Shown here piece by piece: positions 52,624 to 61,660 of a stretch of 64,000 nt of DNA. A program made the translations under genes and the position numbers. Each line of letters begins with the position of its first letter. Positions within the stretch are counted from its first letter, which is position 1. The DNA is from Chryseobacterium tagetis (GTDB lineage: Bacteria; Bacteroidota; Bacteroidia; Flavobacteriales; Weeksellaceae). The stretch lies in the NCBI RefSeq assembly GCF_016735585.2, contig NZ_JAERSE020000002.1:62001-126000 (forward strand), given 5' to 3'. The notes under the pieces were generated by a model that saw nothing but the letters and a program-made list of their open reading frames with translations, was not told where the DNA came from and did not search any database.

Positions 52624-55290
52624 TTAAATTCCGTCTGCTAAGTTAGGTGAGAGCCATTTCTTCGCCTCTTGCAAAGAAATCCCTTTTCTTTCTGCATAAT
52701 CTTTTAACTGGTCTTCTGCAATTTTCCCCAACCCGAAATACCTCGCATGCGGGCTTCCAAAATAATATCCGGAAACCGCCGCAGTTGGAAACATCGCTAA
52801 ACTTTCTGTCAGGTAAACTCCGATTTCCTCTTCCACTTTCAACAGATCCCAGATTGCGTGTTTTTCCAAATGATCAGGACAAGCCGGATAACCCGGAGCG
52901 GGACGAATTCCTTTATATTTTTCAGCAATTAATTCTTCGTTGCTTAAATTTTCTTGATTCGCATAACCCCAATATTCAGTTCTTACTTTTTTATGTAAAA
53001 ATTCAGCATAAGCTTCTGCAAAACGGTCCGCCAAAGCCTTTACCATGATCGCATTGTAATCATCATTTGCTTTTTCATATTCTTCTGCCAATTCATCGGT
53101 TCCGAAACCTGTGGTTACACAAAAAGCACCCATATAATCGGTTTTTCCTGAACTTTGAGGAGCAATAAAATCACTTAGAGCCAAATAATCTTTTCCTTTT
53201 GAACGCTGAGCTTGTTGTCTTAAGGTTAAGAATTTTACTTTCTGTTCATTATTCTCATCGAAGATCAGAATATCATCGGTTTCATTAGAATTAGCTTTGA
53301 AGATTCCGAAAATAGCTTTTGCCGTTAATAATTTTTCGTCTAAAATTCTCTTTAAAATAACCTGAGCATCTTTAAAGAGTTCTTTTGCCTGAACTCCTAC
53401 CACCTCATCTTCCAGAATATTCGGATATTTCCCATGAAGATCCCAGCTTCTGAAAAATGGTGACCAGTCGATAAAAGGCAATAATTCTCTTAAGTCCTGA
53501 TTTTCAAAAATCTGAATTCCTAATTGATTTGGGGTGAAAATTTCTTCATTTTCCCAATCGATTTTAAATTTATCTTTTCGGGCATCTTCAATCGAAACAT
53601 AGTCTTTATCTACCTGTCTGTTCAGGAATTTTTCTCTGAACTCCGAATAGTCACTTTTTAAATCTGAAACATATTCTTTATTTCTGTCTCCCAACAACGA
53701 ACTTACCACATTTACGGCTCGGGAAGCATCATTGACGTGAACGACTGCATTTTTATATTTTAAATCGATTTTCACAGCGGTATGCGCTTTTGAAGTGGTT
53801 GCACCTCCTATTAATAAAGGAAAATCTAAATTCTGTCTTTCCAATTCTGAAGCGATATAGACCATTTCGTCCAAACTTGGCGTGATCAAACCACTCAAAC
53901 CAATTACATCAACCTGATGATCAATTGCTGCCTGAATAATTTTTTCAGCAGGAACCATGACTCCCAAATCGACAATTTCGTAGTTATTACACCCCAAAAC
54001 CACACTCACAATATTTTTGCCGATATCGTGAACATCACCTTTTACGGTTGCCATCAAAATTTTTCCGTTGGCTTTCTGTGTCTGATCTTTTTCAGCTTCA
54101 ATAAATGGCTGTAAATAGGCCACTGCTTTTTTCATTACACGAGCCGATTTTACAACCTGCGGAAGGAACATTTTCCCACTTCCGAACAAATCTCCGACAA
54201 CGCCCATTCCGGTCATCAAATTGACCTCGATAACATGAAGGGGTTTTTCAGATTGTAATCTCGCTTCTTCTACATCTTCTTCAATAAAACGGTCGATTCC
54301 CTTCACCAGAGAATGGGTAATTCTCTCCTGCAAAGAGTGTGTACGCCATTCCAGCTCTTCAACTTTTTCTTTTTTAACCGCTTTATTGCGTTCTGAATAA
54401 TCTAAAAGACGCTCTGTAGCATCTTCTCTTTTATCAAGAATTACGTCTTCAACAAGTTCTAAAAGTTCTTTATTAATTTCATCATAAACTTCAAGTAAAG
54501 CCGGATTTACAATTCCCATGTTCATTCCAGCCTGAATAGCATGATATAAGAAAACCGAGTGCATAGCTTCTCTCACCGTATCATTTCCACGGAACGAGAA
54601 AGAAACATTAGAAACTCCTCCACTCACAGAAGCATAAGGAAGATTCTGACGAACCCATCTCGTTGCTTCAATGAAATCGATTGCGTTTCTGCGGTGTTCA
54701 TCCATTCCCGTTGCTACAGGGAAAATATTTAAATCGAAAATAATATCTTCGGCAGGAAAACGAACAACTTCAGTAAGTATTTTATAACTTCTTTCGCAGA
54801 TTTCGAGACGTCTTTCGTATGTATCGGCTTGTCCAACCTCATCGAACGCCATTACAATAACTGCCGCACCGTATCTTTTAACCGCTTTTGCCTGTTTGAT
54901 AAATTCTTCTTCACCACCTTTTAAACTGATGGAATTGACAACACATTTTCCCTGTGCAACCTGTAATCCGGCTTCTAAAATTTCCCATTTTGACGAGTCG
55001 ATCATCAAAGGAATTCTTGAAATATCAGGTTCGGAGGCAATTAAATTTAAAAATTTAATCATAGAAGCTTTTCCATCGATCAATCCGTCATCAAAATTGA
55101 CATCAAGAATCTGAGCACCTCCATCTACCTGATCTCTTGCGATATCTAAGGCTTCAGAAAATTTCTCTTCTTTAATTAATCGTAAAAACTTTTTAGATCC
55201 GGCAACATTGGTTCTTTCACCAACGTTGATAAAATTAGTTTCCGGTGTAATAATCAAAGGCTCAAGCCCTGATAATCTTAAATATTTCAT
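52624..55290 (-). CDS. metH: Methionine synthase, folate/B12/activation part
   Basis: An 888-residue protein that holds three of the four MetH modules: the methyl-folate-binding barrel (about 15-320; [29 protein letters not shown]), the cobalamin module (about 335-570) with the axial His in [10 protein letters not shown], and the SAM-dependent reactivation module (about 580-885; [12 protein letters not shown]). The homocysteine-binding module is a separate gene (56469-57479), so the enzyme is split. The ATG at 55290 is used; a TTG just before it is less likely. It starts 4 bases after the desaturase stop. Confidence 0.94.
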   Translation of the reverse strand: MKYLRLSGLEPLIITPETNFINVGERTNVAGSKKFLRLIKEEKFSEALDIARDQVDGGAQILDVNFDDGLIDGKASMIKFLNLIASEPDISRIPLMIDSSKWEILEAGLQVAQGKCVVNSISLKGGEEEFIKQAKAVKRYGAAVIVMAFDEVGQADTYERRLEICERSYKILTEVVRFPAEDIIFDLNIFPVATGMDEHRRNAIDFIEATRWVRQNLPYASVSGGVSNVSFSFRGNDTVREAMHSVFLYHAIQAGMNMGIVNPALLEVYDEINKELLELVEDVILDKREDATERLLDYSERNKAVKKEKVEELEWRTHSLQERITHSLVKGIDRFIEEDVEEARLQSEKPLHVIEVNLMTGMGVVGDLFGSGKMFLPQVVKSARVMKKAVAYLQPFIEAEKDQTQKANGKILMATVKGDVHDIGKNIVSVVLGCNNYEIVDLGVMVPAEKIIQAAIDHQVDVIGLSGLITPSLDEMVYIASELERQNLDFPLLIGGATTSKAHTAVKIDLKYKNAVVHVNDASRAVNVVSSLLGDRNKEYVSDLKSDYSEFREKFLNRQVDKDYVSIEDARKDKFKIDWENEEIFTPNQLGIQIFENQDLRELLPFIDWSPFFRSWDLHGKYPNILEDEVVGVQAKELFKDAQVILKRILDEKLLTAKAIFGIFKANSNETDDILIFDENNEQKVKFLTLRQQAQRSKGKDYLALSDFIAPQSSGKTDYMGAFCVTTGFGTDELAEEYEKANDDYNAIMVKALADRFAEAYAEFLHKKVRTEYWGYANQENLSNEELIAEKYKGIRPAPGYPACPDHLEKHAIWDLLKVEEEIGVYLTESLAMFPTAAVSGYYFGSPHARYFGLGKIAEDQLKDYAERKGISLQEAKKWLSPNLADGI

Positions 55291-55294
55291 CAAC

Positions 55295-56386
55295 TTATTC
55301 TTCTAAAATATAGTATGCGTTATTCGCATTTTGCTTCAGCAAATCCACATGTTTGCCTAAAGCGGTGAAAATCGGAAACCGTTTGTAAGCCAAATTATGC
55401 TCTCTGGCAAATTCTTCGATTTCTTCTGTAATTTCATTATAATATAAATAGCTGTAATTCGGGAAAAGATGATGGGCAACATGAAAGTTGAAATTTCCCA
55501 ACACATTTCGCACAAACCAGTTATTTTCTTTTAAATCATTCGTGACTTCAAACTGATGATGAAGCCAACTGAATGGCAGTCCGTTTTTTTCATCCAGTTT
55601 CGGAAAAGCATTATCTGGAAGCGGATGTAATGGCAACAACACAAAAAGTGCAAAAATACTTGCTGCAATGACCTGTAAAAACCAAGCTCCCAACGCCAAA
55701 CCGATGGATACTTTAAAAAATAAAATCGGAACAGCAATCTGATAGAAAAAGTAAAACAGTTTATAAGCAACCATTTTAATTTTTTCTTTTGTCGGAATGG
55801 CTCCCTGTGTTTTCAGAATCACTCTTTCCTTATCGAAAAAGTCTCTAAAATCTCTGATAAACATCCAATTGAACAGATATAAAGGATACACCAAAAAGAA
55901 AAAGAAATGCTGATATTTCTGAACACCTTTCGCTTTAATCCACGGAACGATTAATAAAAGTCCGCTTTGCTCGATGTCGGTATCCCAACCATCAACATTC
56001 GGATAAGCGTGATGTGCTGCAATGTGTCTTTTTTTCCAGATGTAGGAATTAGCTCCCACAAAATCGAAAATCTGCAACACCAGATTGTTTAATCTTTTGC
56101 TTTTGTAAATATTGTTGTGGGCAGCTTCGTGAATCAGATTTAAATAAATCAACACCAAGGAAATTCCCATCAACACAAAACTCGAAACATAAATCCACGG
56201 CTTATCAGCATTAAAAAGAGCAAACCCATATAACCCGAAATAGATCAAAGGCAAAATAATGGCTTTGATCTGAATATAAAGATCCCTGTTTTCGGGAATG
56301 GCTTCTACGCGCTGGTTCACTTTTTTTCTTAGTTCATTAAACAGTTTTGCATCCTCTGAATCTTTTAAGTAAATCGGCTTTTCCAT
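55295..56386 (-). CDS. Membrane fatty-acid desaturase
   Basis: A 363-residue integral membrane di-iron desaturase. The three His boxes are present: HEAAH, HIAAHH and HVAHH, plus an extra His pair in SWLHHQFEV. About four to six membrane helices separate them. The family acts on acyl lipids or acyl-CoA, adding a double bond. Its position is odd: it stands between the two parts of split metH, 82 bases after the first and 4 bases before the second, on the same strand, so it should be co-transcribed with methionine genes. Regiospecificity cannot be told. Confidence 0.9.
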   Translation of the reverse strand: MEKPIYLKDSEDAKLFNELRKKVNQRVEAIPENRDLYIQIKAIILPLIYFGLYGFALFNADKPWIYVSSFVLMGISLVLIYLNLIHEAAHNNIYKSKRLNNLVLQIFDFVGANSYIWKKRHIAAHHAYPNVDGWDTDIEQSGLLLIVPWIKAKGVQKYQHFFFFLVYPLYLFNWMFIRDFRDFFDKERVILKTQGAIPTKEKIKMVAYKLFYFFYQIAVPILFFKVSIGLALGAWFLQVIAASIFALFVLLPLHPLPDNAFPKLDEKNGLPFSWLHHQFEVTNDLKENNWFVRNVLGNFNFHVAHHLFPNYSYLYYNEITEEIEEFAREHNLAYKRFPIFTALGKHVDLLKQNANNAYYILEE

Positions 56387-56468
56387 ATTATTAAATTTGT
56401 GTGATATTTAAATATAATATTAAAAACCGTTTCTTTTATTATCGATTCAATAAAAAAAATCTATTAAA

Positions 56469-57479
56469 TCAGACAAATTCCTTCAATTTTCTTGGTGGAT
56501 ATTGTGAAACCAAATCACCAATTGCTTTGATATGCTCCGGTGTTGTTCCGCAGCAACCTCCAATAATGTTGATTAATCCTTTTTCCACATATTCTTTAAT
56601 CTGACTTGCCATATCTTCCGGAGTTTCATCATATTTCCCGAAAGCATTTGGTAAACCTGCATTCGGATAAGCCGAAACAGCAAATTCTGAATTGTGAGCT
56701 AAAGTCTCCAAATACGGTGTCAATTGGTTTGCTCCCAAAGCGCAATTGAAACCGACACTTAATAAATTCAAATGAGAAACCGAGATTAAAAATGCTTCTG
56801 CAGTTTGTCCGCTCAACGTCCTTCCTGAAGCATCGGTAATGGTTCCGGAAACCATGATTGGAATTTTGATTCCTCTTTCGTCCTGAAGTTCATCAATAGC
56901 AAATAATGCTGCTTTTGCATTTAATGTATCGAAGATTGTCTCTACCAATAAAATATCTGAACCTCCGTCTAATAAAGCCTCACATTGTTGTTTGTAAGCG
57001 ACTCTCAATTCTTCAAATGTAATGGCTCTATAACCCGGATCGTTTACATCAGGACTTAAGCTTGCCGTTCTGTTTGTAGGTCCGATAGATCCTGCTACAA
57101 ATCTTGGTTTATCAGGATTTTGAGCGGTGAATTCGTCACATACTTTTCTTGCAATTTTTGCAGATTCATAGTTTAATTCATACACTAATTCTTCCATGTG
57201 GTAATCTGCCATCGCAATCGTTGTTCCGGAAAACGTATTGGTTTCCAAAATATCTGCTCCAGCTTCCAAGTATTTCCTGTGGACTTCTTCAATTGCTTGG
57301 GGCTGCGTTAATGACAACAAATCATTGTTTCCTTTCACCGGATGTTCCCAGTCTTTAAAACGCTCGCCACGATAATCTTCTTCTTCGAATTTATATCGCT
57401 GAAGCATGGTTCCCATTGCCCCGTCGAGAACTAAAATTCTTTCGGATAAAGCTTTATATAGTTGTTCTGAATTTTTCAT
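56469..57479 (-). CDS. metH: Methionine synthase, homocysteine-binding part
   Basis: A 336-residue homocysteine S-methyltransferase module. It opens [20 protein letters not shown], and the zinc ligands are seen in GFNCALGAN and the double Cys of [11 protein letters not shown]. The length equals the first module of E. coli MetH and the downstream gene (52624-55290) supplies the others, so the two chains probably work as one enzyme. The desaturase gene lies between them. A short palindrome (57489-57502) lies just upstream. Confidence 0.94.
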   Translation of the reverse strand: MKNSEQLYKALSERILVLDGAMGTMLQRYKFEEEDYRGERFKDWEHPVKGNNDLLSLTQPQAIEEVHRKYLEAGADILETNTFSGTTIAMADYHMEELVYELNYESAKIARKVCDEFTAQNPDKPRFVAGSIGPTNRTASLSPDVNDPGYRAITFEELRVAYKQQCEALLDGGSDILLVETIFDTLNAKAALFAIDELQDERGIKIPIMVSGTITDASGRTLSGQTAEAFLISVSHLNLLSVGFNCALGANQLTPYLETLAHNSEFAVSAYPNAGLPNAFGKYDETPEDMASQIKEYVEKGLINIIGGCCGTTPEHIKAIGDLVSQYPPRKLKEFV

Positions 57480-57488
57480 TGTATGTTT

Positions 57489-57502
57489 GGGCTAAAGCCC
57501 AT
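57489..57502. repeat. GGGCTAAAGCCC palindrome, short copy
   Basis: TGGGCTAAAGCCCA, the same core as at 57523-57542 and 19492-19511, without their T-rich tail. Confidence 0.6.
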
Positions 57503-57522
57503 TTTATATTTCGTTATTTTTA

Positions 57523-57542
57523 AACGGGCTAAAGCCCGTTTC
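57523..57542 (-). terminator. Hairpin after metZ; GGGCTAAAGCCC repeat
   Basis: AAACGGGCTAAAGCCCGTTT, with a T-rich tract after it on the minus strand. It shares core and flank (TTCTATT) with 19492-19518. It may attenuate read-through from metZ into metH. Confidence 0.6.
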
Positions 57543-57549
57543 TATTGAA

Positions 57550-58710
57550 TTAATCCAATGCCTGTTTTAAATCTGCAATGATATCATCCACATTTTCCAG
57601 ACCTACGGAACAACGAACCAAACCTGCCGTAATTCCCACTTCATTTCTTTCTTCATCTGATAATTTGGAGTGCGTTGTAGAAGCCGGATGCGTAACAATC
57701 GTTCTTGTATCACCAAGATTTGCAGAAAGGGAACACATTTTAATGTTATCTAAAAAGTTTCTTCCGCCTTCAATTCCGCCTTTGATTTCAAATGCTACAA
57801 TATTTCCACCTAGTTTCATTTGCTTTTTCGCCACTTCATAACTTGGATGTGATGGCAAGAAAGGATATTTCACCAATTCTACATTTGGGTGACTTTCTAA
57901 AAACTCAGCAACCTTTAAAGCATTTTCACAGTGTTTTTCAACACGGATTGCCAAAGTTTCTAAACTTTTTGATAAAACCCAAGCGTTAAAAGGTGACATT
58001 GCAGGACCTGTATTTCTTGCAAAAAGATAAATTTCACGAATCAGATCTTCTCTTCCAACTGCTACTCCACCTAAAACACGACCTTGACCGTCAATTAATT
58101 TTGTTGCGGAATGTACCACAATATCTGCTCCATATTTTATGGGTTGTTGTAAATAAGGTGTTGCGAAACAGTTATCCACAATGAAAATCAGATTGTGTTT
58201 CTTTGCGATTTGTCCGAAAAATTCTAAATCTAAAACTTCAATCGCAGGATTGGTCGGGGTTTCCAGGTATAGAATTTTCGTATTCGGCTGAATATATTTT
58301 TCTACGTTCTCCGCATCTTCCGCTTTGAAATAGGTGGTTTCAATATTCCATTTTGGGAAATATTTTGTGAATAACGTGTGCGTCGAGCCAAAAACCGATT
58401 GACAACTTACGATATGATCTCCAGCATTTAACAAAGTAGCAAAAGTTGAATAAATGGCTGCCATTCCCGTCGCAAAAGCATATCCTGCTTCTGCGCCTTC
58501 CATTTTGGCGATTTTATCAGTGAATTCCGTTACATTCGGATTTGAAAATCGACTGTACAAATTCTTTGGTTTTTCTTCTGCAAAACTCGCTCTCATATCT
58601 TCTGCATCCTGAAAAATAAAACTGGATGTAAGGTATAAAGGGGTTGAATGCTCATCAAACTGAGTTCTTTCAGTCTGGGTTCTTATCGCGAAGGTTTCAA
58701 AATTTTCCAT
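57550..58710 (-). CDS. metZ: O-acyl-homoserine sulfhydrylase (trans-sulfuration family)
   Basis: A 386-residue PLP enzyme of the Cys/Met metabolism family. It shows LYSRFSNPNVTEF, GYAFATGMAAIYS and the PLP Lys in VHSATKLIDGQGR, whose IDGQGR tail is typical of MetZ-type O-succinylhomoserine sulfhydrylases. Given the MetX-like acyltransferase in the same cluster, the acyl donor may be O-acetylhomoserine; the product would be homocysteine. Cystathionine synthase activity is a less likely alternative. It lies 112 bases after hom. Confidence 0.9.
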   Translation of the reverse strand: MENFETFAIRTQTERTQFDEHSTPLYLTSSFIFQDAEDMRASFAEEKPKNLYSRFSNPNVTEFTDKIAKMEGAEAGYAFATGMAAIYSTFATLLNAGDHIVSCQSVFGSTHTLFTKYFPKWNIETTYFKAEDAENVEKYIQPNTKILYLETPTNPAIEVLDLEFFGQIAKKHNLIFIVDNCFATPYLQQPIKYGADIVVHSATKLIDGQGRVLGGVAVGREDLIREIYLFARNTGPAMSPFNAWVLSKSLETLAIRVEKHCENALKVAEFLESHPNVELVKYPFLPSHPSYEVAKKQMKLGGNIVAFEIKGGIEGGRNFLDNIKMCSLSANLGDTRTIVTHPASTTHSKLSDEERNEVGITAGLVRCSVGLENVDDIIADLKQALD

Positions 58711-58822
58711 AGAGTTTTAATATGTAGTAATGTATCTGTTTGGTAATATCACTATGAGATTTTCAGAATGACAATAATAATCAATACTACTCAACTTCTA
58801 CATTATTAAATTGTTATATTAA

Positions 58823-60361
58823 TTATTTTGTTTCACTTAGTCTTAAAATATCTCCGAAAACTCCTCTTGCCGTAACTTTTGCTCCGGCTCCGGCTCCCAT
58901 GATTACGATTGGATTCTCTCCATAGCTTTCGGTATAAATTTCGAAAATAGAATCTGAACCTTTCAGCTGTCCTAAAGCTGATGTTGCAGGAACAGAAACC
59001 AATTTTACATCGAGTTCACCTTTTTCTTTTTGCAGGTCTCCGTGTAAATCTCCAACGTATCTTAACACATGTCCCGGTTTCTGATTCTCTTTAATTTTCT
59101 GATATTCTTCATCCAGTTCTTCCAGTCTTGAAAGGAATTCCGATTTTGAAACGGATAACAAAGTTTCCGGAACTAAATTCTGAATGTTGATATCTTCAAA
59201 TTCATTAATTAAATCTAATTCTCTCGCCAAGATCAATAATTTTCTTGCTACATCATTTCCGGATAAATCTTCTCTAGGATCTGGTTCTGTATATCCTTTT
59301 TCTAATGCCTCATTGATGATGGTTGAAAATTTATCGTTTCTTAAAGAAAAATTATTGAAAACATAGCTCAATGTTCCTGAGAAAACACCTTTAATTCTTG
59401 TAATATTCTCTCCTGAAAGGTGTAATAATTTTATCGTGTCAATCAATGGCAAACCTGCTCCCACATTGGTTTCGTATAGATACTGTTTTTTATTTTTCTC
59501 TAACGATTTTCTTAAACTTCTGTAGCTCGCTATCGGAAGTGTATTATAGATTTTATTTGATGAAACAATATCAAAACCATTCTCTACAAATACATCGTAA
59601 TGCTTTACAAAGTCTTTACTGGCCGTATTATCTACCATTACCAGATTTTCCAGATGATGTTCTTTTGCATAGCTGATCAATCCTTCTACACTAGATACTG
59701 TTTGAGAATAATTCACTTTCTGTCTCCAGTCACTTCCAAAACCGCCTTTATTTAAAGCCATTTTTTTAGAATTCGCAATCGCAACGATTTTCAACTGTAA
59801 TCTTTTTCTCGTCAAAATATCGTGTGAAGAATCTAAAATCTGCTCTACCAAAGTTCCGCCTACATTTCCGTGTCCTATTAAAGCTAAATGAACCACTTTT
59901 GGTTTTCCATAGATCTCAGTTTCTATAATATTTTTTGTAATCTCAGTCTGATTATCTGTTACCACTATATTTACTCTTCCTGCAGATGCTATTTGGTTTA
60001 ACAGTAACGGGAAAATTTTATTTCTCTGAAGCTCGGAAAGGATTTTATTGTAATTTTCAGATACAAAGCCGATCACTGCTACATTATTGATACTGTAGAT
60101 ATTACTTACCGCTCCTTTTGTTTTTTCATTTTTAAATTCTTCAGAAAGAACACGTACTGCATCTTCCGCATCATTTTCGTCTACCAAAACAGAAATCCCG
60201 TTCTCAATGGCTTGCTGAGAAATTACTCCTACACTGATTCCGGTATCATTCAGTACTTTAAAAATTCTGGAATCCACTCCAATCTGTCCGAGGAAATCTT
60301 TTCCCTCAAAATTTACCAATGCTTTGTTTCGATAGATGTTTATAATATCTGATGTTGTCAT
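58823..60361 (-). CDS. hom: Homoserine dehydrogenase with N-terminal ACT region
   Basis: A 512-residue protein that looks like bifunctional aspartokinase-homoserine dehydrogenase without its kinase domain. Residues 1-150 are the paired ACT regulatory region (DFLGQIGVDSRIFKVLNDTGI, VIGFVSENY). Residues 155-512 are the dehydrogenase: NAD(P) loop ALIGHGNVGG, then SNKIYNT, YETNVGAGLPLIDT, and EKGYTEPDPREDLSGNDVARK near the substrate site. The ACT part could sense threonine or methionine. The ATG overlaps the stop of the preceding acyltransferase gene (ATGA). Confidence 0.9.
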   Translation of the reverse strand: MTTSDIINIYRNKALVNFEGKDFLGQIGVDSRIFKVLNDTGISVGVISQQAIENGISVLVDENDAEDAVRVLSEEFKNEKTKGAVSNIYSINNVAVIGFVSENYNKILSELQRNKIFPLLLNQIASAGRVNIVVTDNQTEITKNIIETEIYGKPKVVHLALIGHGNVGGTLVEQILDSSHDILTRKRLQLKIVAIANSKKMALNKGGFGSDWRQKVNYSQTVSSVEGLISYAKEHHLENLVMVDNTASKDFVKHYDVFVENGFDIVSSNKIYNTLPIASYRSLRKSLEKNKKQYLYETNVGAGLPLIDTIKLLHLSGENITRIKGVFSGTLSYVFNNFSLRNDKFSTIINEALEKGYTEPDPREDLSGNDVARKLLILARELDLINEFEDINIQNLVPETLLSVSKSEFLSRLEELDEEYQKIKENQKPGHVLRYVGDLHGDLQKEKGELDVKLVSVPATSALGQLKGSDSIFEIYTESYGENPIVIMGAGAGAKVTARGVFGDILRLSETK

Positions 60362-61302
60362 ATTTTCAGAATAGGTTTTATTATATTATTTAGTTGTTTG
60401 TACTCCATTAAAAAGGCGTCGTGCCCATGAATTGATTCTATCTCGTGATAGAAAACATTTTCCTTTTTCGTTTTCAGCTTTTCAAAGCACATTCGAATCT
60501 CGGATGCCGGAAAAAACAAGTCTGTATCTACTGAGATCAGGTGCATTCGTGCTTCGATTTTTTCCAGTTTTTGTTCATCTGCATTGATATTCATCAGTAA
60601 ATGGTTCATTAGCTTATAAGACTTCAAACTAAATCTTTCGTTTAATGAATTTCCATGATAAATGAGCCAATCTTCCGACTCCAATCGCTGTTTTTCCTGA
60701 TTATATTTGTTTTGAAATCTGTTATTTAAAGATTCTGGTGTTCTGTAACAGAGCATCGCATGGATTCTGGCTTTCTGTAAAGGTTCATCGTTCTGATCTA
60801 ATAAGAATTTCTGAACCAGACATTGTGCGTGAAGCCAGTCATGAGTTTTGAAATCGCAGGCAACAGGAATAAAGATTTCGGCTAAATGTGGATTTTTCAC
60901 TAACATTTCCCAGCCGATTCCTCCTCCTAAAGAGCCTCCAATAATGGCGTGTACACTTTTAATATTTAAAATTTCAAGACCTTTTAAAAAGATATTGGCA
61001 ATATCTGAAGGCGTGAAATCTTCGTATTCATCAATAAAAAAATCATCGTAACCGTTTCCAGGAATATTGAAACACAGAACCGTGTATATATTCGTATCTA
61101 TGACCTGATCTTCCCCAATCAGTTGTTTCCACCATCCGTTTTCCCCTGCAACATTGGAGTTTCCGGTTAAGGCATGGTTTACTAAAATGATCGGTGCTGA
61201 AAACAGGTCTTTCCCGAAAAACTGATAGCTCAACGGGATATTGTATTCTTTTAAAGAATCTGTCTGATACGTAAAATCAATATAGTTTAGTTCTGTTTTC
61301 AA
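60358..61302 (-). CDS. metX: Homoserine O-acetyltransferase-like alpha/beta hydrolase
   Basis: About 314 residues of the MetX type, which acylates homoserine for methionine synthesis. It has NHALTGNS at the oxyanion region, nucleophile Ser in GGSLGGGIGWE, the acid Asp in SVDTDLFFP and the His in IHGHDAFL. No ATG is available at the N-terminus: TTG at 61302 begins LKTELNYIDF, where homology should begin; GTG at 61338 would add 12 residues. The first gene after the SAM riboswitch. It overlaps hom by four bases. It is somewhat shorter than classical MetX (about 350), and succinyl specificity cannot be excluded. Confidence 0.85.
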   Translation of the reverse strand: MKTELNYIDFTYQTDSLKEYNIPLSYQFFGKDLFSAPIILVNHALTGNSNVAGENGWWKQLIGEDQVIDTNIYTVLCFNIPGNGYDDFFIDEYEDFTPSDIANIFLKGLEILNIKSVHAIIGGSLGGGIGWEMLVKNPHLAEIFIPVACDFKTHDWLHAQCLVQKFLLDQNDEPLQKARIHAMLCYRTPESLNNRFQNKYNQEKQRLESEDWLIYHGNSLNERFSLKSYKLMNHLLMNINADEQKLEKIEARMHLISVDTDLFFPASEIRMCFEKLKTKKENVFYHEIESIHGHDAFLMEYKQLNNIIKPILKI

Positions 61303-61366
61303 TTCTATTATATATTTTAATACAATTGAAAATGCCACAGGAAATGGCTGAAAAGAACTTCAGTAA

Positions 61367-61471
61367 GTTATCTGTCCAAAAATAAATCTGGTAGAACGTA
61401 GCACCTTCTTTGCTTTCGCAAAGGGTTGCTAAGGTTTCACAGGGTCTAATCCCTCAACCTTTCTTGATAAC
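61367..61471 (-). promoter_or_regulatory. SAM-I riboswitch (S-box) of the methionine cluster
   Basis: The minus-strand RNA follows the S-box pattern: GTTATCAAGAAAGG, then TTGAGGGATTAGACCCTG and TGAAACCTTAGCAACC, a P3 hairpin (CTTTGC-GAAA-GCAAAG), AAGGTGCTACGTTCTACC, and the closing GATAAC that pairs with the opening GTTATC as P1. High SAM should turn the cluster off. No strong intrinsic terminator is obvious between the aptamer and the first gene, so the platform may act on translation or by a weak hairpin. It occupies the 5' leader in the otherwise gene-free 61339-61660. Confidence 0.92.
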
Positions 61472-61500
61472 ATTTTCAATATTTGAATGATCGAATGGTG

Positions 61501-61508
61501 CAAAGGTA
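61501..61508 (-). promoter_or_regulatory. Promoter -7 box of the methionine cluster
   Basis: TACCTTTG on the minus strand, a full TAnnTTTG match that places the transcript start about 20-25 bases before the riboswitch. Confidence 0.6.
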
Positions 61509-61660
61509 TAACATTTCTTTTATATATTAAAATAAATTATTTTAAAGCTCAGAAACCCTATTCAATAAAGGCCTATCTGTGAATATTAAATTTTATTCAG
61601 ATTCAGAATGTTGGAATTTTTTCTCAAAAAAACTACCTTCGTATTGAAAAATGCTGAACT

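Noticed and set aside
52624-57479. Frameshift or insertion breaking a once intact metH
   Set aside because: Both parts have proper starts, stops and complete modules, so a stable split enzyme is more likely than a pseudogene.
55291-57549. Cobalamin riboswitch before the metH genes
   Set aside because: No B12-box-like sequence or room for the aptamer in the 4-, 82- and 70-base gaps.
58748-58771. A sequence ending TTTTCAGAATGACAA resembling one arm of repeat family A
   Set aside because: Only about ten bases agree and there is no partner arm; it may be a remnant but cannot be supported.
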